Part shown: one piece after another, positions 1 to 7,736 of the stretch | Position numbering within the stretch: position 1 is the first letter of the stretch | Layout: the number at the start of each line of letters is the position of its first letter | Origin: an uncultured Bacilli bacterium | GTDB lineage: Bacteria; Bacillota_I; Bacilli_A; RF39; UBA660 | Assembly (NCBI GenBank): GCA_947594675.1 | Contig: CANQEF010000008.1 | Coordinates: 1 to 19,527 of the forward strand | DNA: 19,527 nucleotides | Reading direction: 5' to 3' | Notes under the pieces: model-generated | Seen by the model: only the letters and a program-made list of their open reading frames with translations | The model's database searches: none | Told to the model about the DNA's origin: nothing | Translations under genes and position numbers: made by a program

Positions 1-153
1 GTCAAAGGCGAATAAAAACCCCTTTTTTACCCGTTCTAAGATGTTACTACTGTGTCCTCCATAGCCTAGCGTGCAATCAACTACAATACTATTTTCTTTT
101 AGATTTAGGGAGGAAATAGATTCATTTAACAAGACGCTTAAGTGTTTTTCCAT
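1..153 (-). CDS. rsmH: RsmH, 16S rRNA (cytosine-1402-N4)-methyltransferase, N-terminal part (partial)
   Basis: The first 51 codons of a minus-strand gene run off the left edge. The translation begins [13 protein letters not shown] and continues with [11 protein letters not shown], which is the SAM-binding start of the RsmH/MraW family (usually HxPVLL...vDxTxGxGGHS). RsmH methylates N4 of C1402 in the 16S rRNA decoding site and is normally the second gene of the dcw cluster. Its ATG overlaps the mraZ stop by one base (TAATG), so the two are almost certainly translationally coupled in one operon. The remaining roughly 250 codons lie outside the window. The identification is secure because both the motif and the mraZ neighbour agree. 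Confidence 0.93.
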   Translation of the reverse strand, partial: MEKHLSVLLNESISSLNLKENSIVVDCTLGYGGHSSNILERVKKGFLFAFD

Positions 154-590
154 TAGATATTCACACTTTCTTCAAATAAGTTCTCGGCTATGTCCGACAT
201 ATTGTCCTTAGTAGAATTGAAAAACTCATCCCATGCCTCACTACTCCAAATTTCTAAACGATCTGAAGTTCCAATTATAACACAATCTTTTTGAATTTTA
301 GCATAATCAATCAGTGGCTGAGCAATATTGACACGACCCTGTTTATCAAATTCTACTGTAGTGGCTCCTGATAGAAAGAAACGAATAAATTGACGAGCAT
401 CTTTTTTAGTAAAAGGTAAAGTTTCTAGTTTCTGGATTATCTTTTCCCAATTTTTAATAGGATAAGCAAAAAGACAATTTTCAATTCCCCTAGTAATTAT
501 AAATTCATCACCCAGCTGTTCTCTAAATTTTGCAGGTATTATAAGTCTTTTCTTATCATCAATACTATGATGATATTCACCCATAAACAT
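153..590 (-). CDS. mraZ: MraZ, DNA-binding regulator of the dcw cluster
   Basis: The product is about 145 residues and begins [13 protein letters not shown], the usual start of MraZ. Two SpoVT/AbrB-like beta-barrel halves follow, seen as [11 protein letters not shown] near the N-terminus and the repeat-like [15 protein letters not shown] in the second half. MraZ binds direct repeats upstream of its own gene and controls cell division and wall genes. An upstream in-frame ATG at 620 exists, but the ATG at 590 is preferred. It matches the family N-terminus, has the Shine-Dalgarno GGGGGA a few bases upstream, and leaves the three operator repeats outside the coding region. It heads the dcw operon, with rsmH starting on its stop codon. 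Confidence is very high. Confidence 0.96.
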   Translation of the reverse strand: MFMGEYHHSIDDKKRLIIPAKFREQLGDEFIITRGIENCLFAYPIKNWEKIIQKLETLPFTKKDARQFIRFFLSGATTVEFDKQGRVNIAQPLIDYAKIQKDCVIIGTSDRLEIWSSEAWDEFFNSTKDNMSDIAENLFEESVNI

Positions 591-600
591 AGGACATCCC

Positions 601-625
601 CCACTTTTCACCACTATCAACCACT
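601..625 (-). promoter_or_regulatory. Three tandem MraZ-type operator boxes (AGTGG, 10-bp period)
   Basis: The pentamer AGTGG (read as CCACT on the plus strand) occurs at 601-605, 611-615 and 621-625, exactly ten bases apart, between the mraZ promoter and the mraZ ATG. MraZ proteins are known to bind short G-rich direct repeats with one-helical-turn spacing in their own promoters. The boxes lie just downstream of the predicted -10, where a bound ring of MraZ would block transcription. The box nearest the gene also merges with the GGGGGA ribosome binding site. The repeats are seen directly; the regulator assignment is inference from family knowledge. Confidence 0.82.
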
Positions 626-633
626 ACTTACCT

Positions 634-665
634 ATAATAATACAAAAAAATACTTAAAAAGTAAA
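634..665 (-). promoter_or_regulatory. Predicted sigma-A promoter of mraZ
   Basis: Read on the minus strand, TTTACT (665-660) and TATTAT (642-637) are separated by 17 bases; a second overlapping TATTAT lies at 639-634. The start of transcription would fall near 630, immediately before the three MraZ-type boxes. Confidence 0.6.
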
Positions 666-1084
666 TAATTAAATTATTTTTTTAATAATTTTACATTGCC
701 TTTACAAAAAAAATTATGTTTCCACAATTTACTTTAATTATTTTCTAAGTTTTAGCTCTTCAATTACTTCTTTTATTGATTTTTAGGTGCTAAACCAATA
801 TAATTTAATTCATTCATTTCCATAAAGAATAACCATTAAATAACCCTAGTTTTTGCAAGAACACCAGACTTCTTTACCAAATTATTTTCTATTATATCAA
901 CACTTCTAACATTCCATTACCTCCTCAAAATAATTATAATTCAATATTTTTTTCTGAATTATTTAGTCAAGCTTATAAAATATTTGTATTTATCTGTTAT
1001 GCTATAAAAGAGTTGCTTTTAAATTTAAAAATTTCTCTAACGTTAAAGCAAAAGTACTAATAACTACCAAGATTTCTACAAATG
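643..1084. other. Gene-free stretch of about 440 bases
   Basis: No intact gene is visible between the mraZ promoter and the terminator of the TPR gene. The stretch is extremely AT-rich with several A/T runs. It holds the mraZ -35 region and the possible gene remnant described separately (735-925). A plus-strand extended -10-like string (TGCTATAAA, 1000-1008) exists but leads into no open reading frame. I saw no tRNA, riboswitch or repeat array here. Confidence 0.6.
735..925 (-). pseudogene. Decayed protein-coding remnant (unidentified)
   Basis: A strong ribosome binding site, AGGAGGT at 925-919, is followed on the minus strand by ATG codons whose frames close after a few codons. A different frame then reads RSVDIIENNLVKKSGVLAKTR without interruption. 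Another gives NELNYIGLAPK, and a third ends KSIKEVIEELKLRK before a stop. Together these look like one short protein broken by several single-base indels. I do not recognise the family. The AT-rich background could produce such pieces by chance, so this is a weak call resting mainly on the intact ribosome binding site and the protein-like composition of the fragments. Confidence 0.3.
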
Positions 1085-1113
1085 AAAAAAGTGGAAAAAT
1101 TTCTTTCACCACT
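1085..1113 (-). terminator. Rho-independent terminator of the TPR gene
   Basis: On the minus strand AGTGG (1113-1109) pairs with CCACT (1094-1090). An alternative register pairs AGTG plus GAAA with TTTC plus CACT around a 2-base bulge. A run of T follows (1089-1085). It sits about 25 bases after the TPR gene stop. A longer imperfect inverted repeat (AACGTTAA / TTAACGTT, about 1039-1124) encloses it. Confidence 0.6.
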
Positions 1114-1136
1114 CCTTAACGTTTAAGAACCAAGAT

Positions 1137-2630
1137 TTACTTGATTTTTTGCAATTTACCATTTTCTTTATTAATTTTATCTTTTAAAGTAAGTTCAAAT
1201 GTTGGAAACATATCCAATATACAATCCGAATTAGGTATAGTAATAACCCTCAACTTATCAGCAATTTTTTCATCTAAATAACCAATATTTTCTAAATGAA
1301 AATCATACGTATCCAAAGGTTTTATCTCGACCCTCTTGTCAATATCTAACTCTTCCTTAATAGAAAAATAAAGATTCTCAAGATCTAGATTAAAAAACTT
1401 TGGTCTCGTCTTAGATTGAAAATTTCTAATATGACTAATAACTTTTGAATCATCATGATTTAAAACCATCATTTCTTTATAAGATAAATCATCATTAACT
1501 ATAGGATAACCTAATTTATTACAAAGAAAAGTCTCTAAAACCTTATATAACGATTCATTACTTAATCCCGCATAACCATCTTTTATTCTTTGTAATAACT
1601 GATAAGCCTTATCATATTCACCTTTTCTTAAATAAACACCAATCATTTTAAAATATGTATTTCTAGAAAAAACATAATTACTTTCAACCGCCAAATTATA
1701 ATACTCTAAAGCCTTGTCATAATCCCTATTTTCACAATAAATATCACCTAAAGAATTAAAAGATTTTACCCTTATCACATCATTATTAGCATTAATCGCT
1801 ACTAAATAATTATCCTTAGCTTTAGAAATATTACCTAAATCAATATTAGCATTCGCCATTATAAAATTTACCTTAGAATTATTAGGATCACACTTCAAAC
1901 AAACATCATAAGCCATTTTATAATTACCCATTCCATAGTAAATTGATGCCTCTTCTGGAAGAGATTTCTTATAAAAATAATCTTTCTTATTTTTCAATTT
2001 ATTTACATAATAAAGAGCTTTATCATAATTACTTAAACATTTATTAACAATAACTTTTTGTAAATAAACCATTCGATTAAAAGTAGTCGTATTTAATTCA
2101 CTTTCAAAAATTTTGTCCAAACATTCATTAGCCTTTTCATAATCTTTTTTTGCAGTATATATCCGAGAAAGCAAAAGATTATAATTATCCGGATAAGACT
2201 TTTCAATAAGAGATATTAACTTTAATGCCTCATCGTACTTAGATTGACGTATTAAGATATTACAGAAAGACTCGATAGCAAATATTTCAATATTTTCACT
2301 CTCAAAAATCGCTTTTTGATAATATTCCACTGCTTTTTCAGTATTATTAAGTTTTTCCTCTATCACACCTAGAGTAGCAATTGCACTAAATCTATTGTCA
2401 CAATCACTTTCAGCAACCTTTAATAATAATTCTTTTGCCTGATCATAACAAGAAAAATCAATCAAAATTCTGCCCGCTCTAAATAAGCCATAATAATCAT
2501 CTGGATTTTCCTCAACATACTTTAAAATTCTATCTCTAGCCTCTTTTTGTTTCCTATCTCTCATCAAATTCTTAATATTTTTTATTTCCAATGTTTTTTT
2601 CAATTGTTCATCCGTTAAAATTTCACTCAT
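1137..2630 (-). CDS. TPR-repeat protein, cytoplasmic, function unknown
   Basis: The product is 497 residues with no signal peptide or membrane segment. Residues about 25-360 are tandem tetratricopeptide-like helical hairpins. Recognisable units include YYGLFRAGRILIDF..YDQAKELL, AIATLGVIEEKLNNTEKAVEYY, KSFNSLGDIYCENRDYDKALEYY and FKMIGVYLRKGEYDKAYQLL. The last 130 or so residues are not TPR; they contain DTYDFHLENIGYLDEKIADKL and a short hydrophobic stretch ending in a basic tail, perhaps a separate domain. TPR arrays mediate protein-protein contacts, so a scaffold role is plausible but no partner is shown. The start ATG has GAGGTGG five bases upstream. The gene has its own extended -10 promoter and terminator, so it appears to be a single transcription unit after the rimP-infB operon. 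Confidence 0.85.
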   Translation of the reverse strand: MSEILTDEQLKKTLEIKNIKNLMRDRKQKEARDRILKYVEENPDDYYGLFRAGRILIDFSCYDQAKELLLKVAESDCDNRFSAIATLGVIEEKLNNTEKAVEYYQKAIFESENIEIFAIESFCNILIRQSKYDEALKLISLIEKSYPDNYNLLLSRIYTAKKDYEKANECLDKIFESELNTTTFNRMVYLQKVIVNKCLSNYDKALYYVNKLKNKKDYFYKKSLPEEASIYYGMGNYKMAYDVCLKCDPNNSKVNFIMANANIDLGNISKAKDNYLVAINANNDVIRVKSFNSLGDIYCENRDYDKALEYYNLAVESNYVFSRNTYFKMIGVYLRKGEYDKAYQLLQRIKDGYAGLSNESLYKVLETFLCNKLGYPIVNDDLSYKEMMVLNHDDSKVISHIRNFQSKTRPKFFNLDLENLYFSIKEELDIDKRVEIKPLDTYDFHLENIGYLDEKIADKLRVITIPNSDCILDMFPTFELTLKDKINKENGKLQKIK

Positions 2631-2653
2631 TCAAACCACCTCAAGTGTTTCTT

Positions 2654-2662
2654 AGTATAACA
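2654..2662 (-). promoter_or_regulatory. Extended -10 promoter of the TPR gene
   Basis: The minus strand carries TGTTATACT, an extended -10 element (TG, one base, TATACT), about 24 bases upstream of the start codon. The -35 region (TTTTAA, 17 bases further up) is poor, as is usual for extended -10 promoters. Confidence 0.5.
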
Positions 2663-2698
2663 TAAAAGTTTCTTTTTTAAAAGATTTTTATTCAAGTT

Positions 2699-3424
2699 TT
2701 ACTTATCTATAACTAATTGCTTTTCCTTAAACTTTAAAACTGCATTATTAGCCAATTCATTATAAGAAAAATTAGCTAGTTTGCCAATATTATTAAAAGC
2801 AATTATCCCCACTTGATATAAATAAATATTAATAAGTAAAGAAGACCAATCATCAACCGGTGGAACACAAATATTAACATCTTTAATAATTCCCTTATCC
2901 TCAATTAAATAGCAGCCATAGTAATCACTAGCATCTTTTAAAATCTTAGTCCTCGTAACTAAATAATATACAGCATCTTCATTAGAAAAATATCTAAATA
3001 CATCTTCAAAACTCATTACCAAAGAAACCGTCTTCTCCTCATAGTCTTTTCTTTCAATAAGCGATTTAAAATCTTTACTAGAAACAAAATTATAATTAGA
3101 TTCCTTATTTTGCTCATAATCTTCTAATAAATGATCATAATACAAATAACTTTTTTCATTTAAAATATCCAAATTAAAAAGTAAATCATCATAAGCATCC
3201 TCATTTCTTATCTTAGCAAAATTTTTCAACAAGTACTTATAATAACTATTTTCCCGCTTAATAATTTGCAAATACTCCTTCAATTTAGTAATAAGTATCT
3301 TTCCATTATTAGCATTTTTATCCATTAAAATCGCCTTAACGTATTCTAAAAAATAACTATTTACCATCCTTCCAGCCTCTTCATTATTTAAAGCAATTAA
3401 TTTTTTGAGTTCCTTTTGTCCCAT
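2699..3424 (-). CDS. Conserved-looking hypothetical protein, last gene of the rimP-infB operon
   Basis: The 241-residue product is soluble and helix-rich, without a signal peptide or membrane span. I do not recognise a family with certainty. The ATG has AAGGAG at good spacing and lies three bases after the rbfA stop, so it is co-transcribed and probably coupled with rbfA. Residues about 150-215 read like the core of a small metallopeptidase family: a strand (DVNICVPPV), an acidic turn (DDW), then helix SLLINIYLYQVGIIAF where a HExxH would be expected. Here that position is YLYQV, so zinc binding is lost if the comparison is right. That relation is inference from pattern only. The position ribF/truB often takes after rbfA is held by this gene. 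Confidence 0.75.
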   Translation of the reverse strand: MGQKELKKLIALNNEEAGRMVNSYFLEYVKAILMDKNANNGKILITKLKEYLQIIKRENSYYKYLLKNFAKIRNEDAYDDLLFNLDILNEKSYLYYDHLLEDYEQNKESNYNFVSSKDFKSLIERKDYEEKTVSLVMSFEDVFRYFSNEDAVYYLVTRTKILKDASDYYGCYLIEDKGIIKDVNICVPPVDDWSSLLINIYLYQVGIIAFNNIGKLANFSYNELANNAVLKFKEKQLVIDK

Positions 3425-3427
3425 AAG

Positions 3428-3772
3428 CTACTCCTTGTTATTAATATTTTCAATTATTTCCTCTATATGATTACCATATTCAATTGATGTATCAAATATG
3501 AATTTTAATTCCGGAGTATGCCTTATTTCCACACGTTGAGCGAGCTTAGTTCTTATAAATGAAGAGGCTTTTTCCAAAGCTTTTAAAGTCTGCATCTTTT
3601 TACTCTCATCCAAAACAGTAAAATAAACCTTAGCAAAGCTCAAATCATTAGTAATATCTACTCCCGTTATAGTAACAAATTTAATATCTTCATCCTTTAT
3701 TTCGCTCATCAAAATCATACTAATTTCTTCTTGAAAAGTATGATTTAATCTTTCTATTTTCACATTTACCAT
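3428..3772 (-). CDS. rbfA: RbfA, 30S ribosome-binding factor
   Basis: A 114-residue protein of normal RbfA length. It shows the single KH-like fold order: helix with RLNHTFQEEISMILM, strand VTITGVDITNDLSFAKVYFTV, helix ALEKASSFIRTKLAQRVEIRHTPELKFIFD, and the closing helix IEYGNHIEEIIENI. RbfA binds the 30S subunit near the 5' end of 16S rRNA helix 1 and assists late maturation and cold adaptation. It follows infB after about 40 bases, with GAGGA before its ATG, in the usual infB-rbfA order. The ylxP gene found between them in Bacillus is absent. Confidence 0.95.
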   Translation of the reverse strand: MVNVKIERLNHTFQEEISMILMSEIKDEDIKFVTITGVDITNDLSFAKVYFTVLDESKKMQTLKALEKASSFIRTKLAQRVEIRHTPELKFIFDTSIEYGNHIEEIIENINNKE

Positions 3773-3813
3773 ATTATTCCTCTTTTCCCTTCAAAACAAA
3801 AAGGCTTATTAAT

Positions 3814-5955
3814 TTAAGCTCTTTTTACTTCAACTAATTCATAAACTTCAATAATATCTTTTTCTTTATAATCTTGGCAATTCTCCAAAGTTATACCACA
3901 ATCCATATCTTTCTTAACTTCTTTTACCTGATCTTTTTCATGTTGAAGTGATTTAATTTGACCATTATAAATAACAACGTCATCTCTAATTAAGCGAGCC
4001 TTAGCATCTTTCTTAACAACACCACTTGTTACATGACAACCAGCAATTAAACCAACCTTAGAAAATTTAAATATTTGACGAATTTCTAAAGTAGCGATTG
4101 TCTTTTCTTCAAATTCTGGATCAAGCATTCCCTTCATTGCGCTTTCCATATCTTCAACAACTTTATATATAATATCATAAGTTTTAATAGTTATATTATA
4201 TTGTTTAGCCGTCTCCAACGTAGCCGTATTTCCTCGAACATTAAAACCAATTATTAAAGCATGAGATGCACTAGCTAAAACAACATCACTTTCCGTTATT
4301 GCTCCAACAGCCGCTCTAACAACATTAACCTTTACACCTTCAACTTCAATTTTTTCCAAAGCATTTTTTACAGCTTCCAAACTTCCATTTACATCTGCTT
4401 TTAAAACGATATTAACTTCTTTAATCCCCTCTTGAATACGACCAAATAAATCCTCTAAAGACATACCAGAAAAATTAGTGTCTTTTTCTTTAAAACGAAG
4501 TTGTCTTGAAGTAGCTATTTCTTTAGCTTTCTTCTCAGACTCAAAGGCCATAAACTTATCTCCAGCACTAGGTACTTCAGAAATACCAGTAACCTCAACC
4601 GGAGTAGAAGGACCAGCCTCTACGATATTTTTACCCTTATCATCTTTTAAAGTCCTAACTTTACCAGCATAATTACCAATAACAATTGGATCACCTAATC
4701 TTAAAGTTCCATTTTGAATCAAAAGTGTCGCAACTGAACCAACTTTACTATCTTTTTTAGATTCAATAACAGCTCCCGTTGCATAGCGAGCCGGATTTGC
4801 CCGATATTCTTGCATCTCTGCCACTAGTAAAATATTTTCCAATAACTCACTAACACCTTCACCCGTTGCAGCTGAAATCTTATTAACAATAATATCTCCA
4901 CCCCATTCTTCTGGAGTAAGACCATTTTCAACTAAACCACTCATTACCTTATCAACATTAGCCTCAGGCTTATCAATCTTATTTATTGCAACAATTATAG
5001 GAACATTAGCAGCCTTAGCATGATCAATTGCCTCTTTAGTTTGTGGCATAACACCATCATCAGCAGCCACTATAATAATAACAATATCTGTAATAGATGC
5101 ACCACGAGCACGCATTTCCGTAAACGCAGCATGCCCCGGAGTATCTATAAAAGTAATATCCTTTCCATTACACTTTACAGAATAAGCACCTATCGCTTGC
5201 GTAATTCCTCCAGCCTCACCACTTGCTACATTAGTTTTTCTAATTGTGTCAAGTAAAGTTGTTTTACCATGATCAACATGTCCCATTATTGTAACAACAG
5301 GAGCTCTAGGTACCAAATTCTCCTCACAATCTTCAATTTCAAAATTTTCAAAATTAGAAATATCAGCAGTTTCTTCCTTTTTCAAAACCTTATCATATTC
5401 AGAGACAACAACTTCCGCTGTATCATAATCAACCGCTTGATTAACATTAGCCATAACACCCAAAGTCATTAATTTCTTAATAATTTGCGTAGCAGCAACA
5501 TCCAATAAGCTAGCTAGTTCATTAACCGTCATTCCCTCATGATATAAAATTATATTTTCATCTTTTGGCATCTCATTACTCTGTAACTTCTCACGATGTT
5601 TATAAAGTTTTTTTCTTTCATTAAAGAAATCCTTCTTTATATTTTCAGTCTTCTTCGTACTTTTTGATTTAACCTTAGTAAATGAAGTTTCATTATCTAA
5701 ATCAATCTTTGTACTTCTAGCAAGTTCCTCTGCCTTATCAGTTACTTCTTCATCAAGTCTTTTTTCCTCTAAATCCTCAATTGTCCCTGTAATATAATCT
5801 TCCTGATCTTGTAATTCATTATCAAGTAAAATAATACTTTCCTCATCTAATGTTGATGTTTCATCTTGACACTCTATGCCAATTTTTTCACATAAAGAGA
5901 TTACCTCTTCTACAGTTTTTCCTACATCATTTGCATAATCTTCAACTGTCATCAT
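3814..5955 (-). CDS. infB: Translation initiation factor IF-2
   Basis: IF-2 is the GTPase that brings fMet-tRNA to the 30S subunit and promotes subunit joining. From the preferred start the product is 713 residues, short for the family because the N-terminal linker is small. Counting from an in-frame GTG three codons earlier, an IF2_N-like module occupies about 1-55, a charged linker about 60-130 and a second IF2_N module about 138-190. The G domain follows with G1 GHVDHGKT (228-235), G3 DTPGH (274-278), G4 NKID (328-331) and G5 SAATG (364-368). Beta-barrel domains and the C2 initiator-tRNA domain complete it. The ATG at 5955 is chosen because AGGTGG lies five bases upstream; the GTG at 5964 has no such site. 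It follows ylxR directly, with no ylxQ between. Confidence 0.97.
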   Translation of the reverse strand: MMTVEDYANDVGKTVEEVISLCEKIGIECQDETSTLDEESIILLDNELQDQEDYITGTIEDLEEKRLDEEVTDKAEELARSTKIDLDNETSFTKVKSKSTKKTENIKKDFFNERKKLYKHREKLQSNEMPKDENIILYHEGMTVNELASLLDVAATQIIKKLMTLGVMANVNQAVDYDTAEVVVSEYDKVLKKEETADISNFENFEIEDCEENLVPRAPVVTIMGHVDHGKTTLLDTIRKTNVASGEAGGITQAIGAYSVKCNGKDITFIDTPGHAAFTEMRARGASITDIVIIIVAADDGVMPQTKEAIDHAKAANVPIIVAINKIDKPEANVDKVMSGLVENGLTPEEWGGDIIVNKISAATGEGVSELLENILLVAEMQEYRANPARYATGAVIESKKDSKVGSVATLLIQNGTLRLGDPIVIGNYAGKVRTLKDDKGKNIVEAGPSTPVEVTGISEVPSAGDKFMAFESEKKAKEIATSRQLRFKEKDTNFSGMSLEDLFGRIQEGIKEVNIVLKADVNGSLEAVKNALEKIEVEGVKVNVVRAAVGAITESDVVLASASHALIIGFNVRGNTATLETAKQYNITIKTYDIIYKVVEDMESAMKGMLDPEFEEKTIATLEIRQIFKFSKVGLIAGCHVTSGVVKKDAKARLIRDDVVIYNGQIKSLQHEKDQVKEVKKDMDCGITLENCQDYKEKDIIEVYELVEVKRA

Positions 5956-5965
5956 AAACTCCACC

Positions 5966-6229
5966 TCAACTTTCTATTATTTTTCTTATTTCTTCATAGA
6001 TACTATCCTCTATTTTACATTCTAACTTTTTTTCCAATATTTTAGTTTTTTTGGCTTTCTCTAAAACTTCAATATCTTTTTTAATATATGCTCCTCGCCC
6101 ATTTAATTTTCCACCTTCATCAACTTTTACTTCCCCCTCTTTATTTCTTACAATTCGTAAAAGCTCTTGTTTAGGAAGACTCTCTTTAGTAACTACACAC
6201 GTTCTTAAAGGAATTTTTCTTACTTTCAT
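5966..6229 (-). CDS. ylxR: YlxR (RnpM), RNA-binding protein of the nusA operon
   Basis: An 87-residue basic protein with the DUF448 signature: PLRTCVVTKES at 7-17, ELLRIVR at 22-28 and NGRGAYI at 43-49. The Bacillus homologue (YlxR/RnpM) binds RNA and modulates RNase P activity. The ATG overlaps the nusA stop as ATGA, so its translation is coupled to NusA; only a weak AGGA lies further upstream. In Bacillus ylxR is followed by ylxQ, an L7Ae-type protein; here it is followed at once by infB. Assignment by motif and position is firm. Confidence 0.93.
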   Translation of the reverse strand: MKVRKIPLRTCVVTKESLPKQELLRIVRNKEGEVKVDEGGKLNGRGAYIKKDIEVLEKAKKTKILEKKLECKIEDSIYEEIRKIIES

Positions 6230-7428
6230 TGTCTAAAATTAATTCCTGCCTCTTTTGCTTGTTCTGTAGTTTTTATATCAATTTTAAAGTGTGTTAGTTT
6301 TGATGCTAAACGAGCATTTTGTCCTTTTTTACCAATAGCCAAAGAAAAATTATCTCCATCAGCAATAACCATTGCCTCCTGTTTTTTAAGATCCGTAATT
6401 GCAACCATCAAATCTTTAGCTGGAGACAAAGCATTTTCAATGAAAATAGCTGGATCCTTATCATAGCGAACAACATCCAATTTCTCACCATGCAACTCTT
6501 CAATAATTCTTCCTATTCTTGAACCCTTCTCACCAATACAAGCTCCTATTGGATCTACATTAGGATTTTCTGAGTATACAGCAACTTTACTTCTATTGCC
6601 AGGGTCTCTAGCAACACTATAAAGCATTACTGTTCCATCAGATAATTCAGGAATTTCTAATTCGAAAAGTCTTTTTACAAAACCAAAATGTCTTCTGCTT
6701 AATAAAATTAATAAGTTTTTACCACTATTATCTACTTTAGAAACATAAACCTTTATTTGAGAACCCATCTCTATTTTTTCTCCCGGAATAATATCCTTTT
6801 TAGGCAAAATACCATTTGTTCTACCTAAATCTATAAAATAATTATCCGTATCTTCCAAAGCAACTGTTCCAATTAATAATTCATCTTGCTTATCACCAAA
6901 TTCATCCATAATACTATTTCTTTCAGCCTCTCTAATTTTTTGAATCACAACTTGCTTAGCTGTTGAAGTAGCAACTCTACCAAAATCCTTTGGTGTAACT
7001 TCTGTATCAATTGTATCTCCAATTTCCAATGTCTTATCAATCTTTTTAGCGTCACTCAATTTTATTTCAATCTCTGGATTAAAATAAGAAATACTCTCTT
7101 TAACTTTAGTTGGTTCCTCATCATTTTCTTCACTAGATTCTTCTTCTACTTTAGTATCCTTTTCATCATCTAAAGCATAGCTTTCAAAAACATAATCATC
7201 ATACTCTTCCTTAGTCATCTTATCATCAGGTACAACAGTCAAATAAGAATATACCTTTATATCACCCGTCTGTCTATCGAATAATACTTTTACATTTGTT
7301 TTTGATTTAAAATTTTTCTTATAAGCAGATGTTAAAGCCAATTCCATAGCATTATAAACTACCTCGGGATCAATATCTTTTTCTTTTACAATATTATCAA
7401 GGGCCTTTTTAAATTCTTTTCCATTCAT
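6226..7428 (-). CDS. nusA: NusA, transcription elongation/termination factor
   Basis: A 400-residue NusA without the C-terminal acidic repeats of proteobacteria, as usual in Firmicutes. The N-terminal RNA-polymerase-binding domain covers about 1-175. It contains an acidic insertion at about 84-107 (many D/E). The S1 domain is at about 180-250, KH1 has GACIGEKGSRIGRI (295-308) and KH2 has LAIGKKGQNARLA (363-375). NusA binds RNA polymerase and nascent RNA, promoting pausing and intrinsic termination. The open frame begins at a GTG (7437) overlapping the rimP stop (GTGA), but the ATG at 7428 is preferred because AAGGAG lies one base from the GTG and ten from the ATG. NusA may control its own operon through the leader hairpin upstream of rimP. 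Confidence 0.96.
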   Translation of the reverse strand: MNGKEFKKALDNIVKEKDIDPEVVYNAMELALTSAYKKNFKSKTNVKVLFDRQTGDIKVYSYLTVVPDDKMTKEEYDDYVFESYALDDEKDTKVEEESSEENDEEPTKVKESISYFNPEIEIKLSDAKKIDKTLEIGDTIDTEVTPKDFGRVATSTAKQVVIQKIREAERNSIMDEFGDKQDELLIGTVALEDTDNYFIDLGRTNGILPKKDIIPGEKIEMGSQIKVYVSKVDNSGKNLLILLSRRHFGFVKRLFELEIPELSDGTVMLYSVARDPGNRSKVAVYSENPNVDPIGACIGEKGSRIGRIIEELHGEKLDVVRYDKDPAIFIENALSPAKDLMVAITDLKKQEAMVIADGDNFSLAIGKKGQNARLASKLTHFKIDIKTTEQAKEAGINFRQ

Positions 7429-7433
7429 AATAA

Positions 7434-7682
7434 TCACTCTCCTTTTTCTTTTGAAAATATATCCAACTCAAAAATATCATCAGATAATATTTTTTCCTCA
7501 TCAACAATTTTATTAATTATTCTTGATGCCTCAGTAATCTTTTCTAAATCAATTACTTCATTACTATCTAAAACAATATTAAAAATATTTTTTCCCTCTT
7601 CAGTAGATAGATAAGCATCATCAATAAAAACATTTAAGTCTTTAATCTTCTCTCCTACTGCCTGTTCAATTTTTCCCTTCAT
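7434..7682 (-). CDS. rimP: RimP-like ribosome maturation factor, half-length (N-terminal domain only)
   Basis: The gene occupies the position rimP (ylxS) always holds in front of nusA and encodes 82 residues. The sequence fits the RimP N-terminal alpha/beta domain: KIEQAVGEKIKDLNVFIDDAYL, NIFNIVLDSNEVIDLEKITEASRIINKIVDEE and DDIFELDIFS, the last replacing the usual YxLEVSSPG. Typical RimP is about 150 residues with a second, Sm/SH3-like domain; here the frame ends in TGA overlapping nusA and that domain is missing. The ATG at 7682 follows a full AGGAGG; an in-frame TTG at 7697 lies before that site and is rejected. Known RimP helps mature 30S subunits. Whether this short form still does so is unknown. 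Assignment rests on position plus moderate sequence resemblance. Confidence 0.82.
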   Translation of the reverse strand: MKGKIEQAVGEKIKDLNVFIDDAYLSTEEGKNIFNIVLDSNEVIDLEKITEASRIINKIVDEEKILSDDIFELDIFSKEKGE

Positions 7683-7702
7683 AAGCCTCCTAAACAATAA
7701 GA

Positions 7703-7722
7703 AGTGGGATCAAATTCCCACT
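7703..7722 (-). promoter_or_regulatory. Leader hairpin of the rimP-nusA operon (possible attenuator)
   Basis: On the minus strand AGTGGGA (7722-7716) pairs perfectly with TCCCACT (7709-7703) around a 6-base loop. An interrupted T-rich tract (TTCTTATTGTTT) follows, then the rimP ribosome binding site. A hairpin with an imperfect U-tract is what a NusA-dependent terminator looks like, and Bacillus is reported to use such a leader terminator for nusA autoregulation. Against this, the hairpin begins only about eight bases after the predicted transcription start, which is very short for an attenuator. Confidence 0.45.
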
Positions 7723-7736
7723 CCTTTCTAAAGCTA

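Noticed and set aside
1000..1137. Plus-strand extended -10 (TGCTATAAA) that might drive a small RNA toward the TPR gene
   Set aside because: No convincing -35, no open frame and no plus-strand terminator with a T-tract; such strings are common at this AT content.
1066..1138. Direct repeat ACCAAGATTT (1066-1075 and 1129-1138) as a mobile-element footprint
   Set aside because: Only ten bases of AT-rich sequence, no inverted ends or transposase between the copies.
4478..5472. Plus-strand open frames inside infB
   Set aside because: They are antisense to a strongly conserved G-domain region, have unnatural composition and lack ribosome binding sites.
5966..7437. TGA read as tryptophan (Mycoplasma code)
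   Set aside because: TGA ends ylxR, nusA and rimP at exactly the expected operon junctions, and tryptophan is encoded by TGG.
7697..7720. A leader peptide in the rimP leader (TTG after AAAGGAG, seven codons ending at TAG overlapping AGGAGG)
   Set aside because: Seven codons starting with TTG are too short to support from one sequence, and the AAAGGAG is partly in the hairpin.
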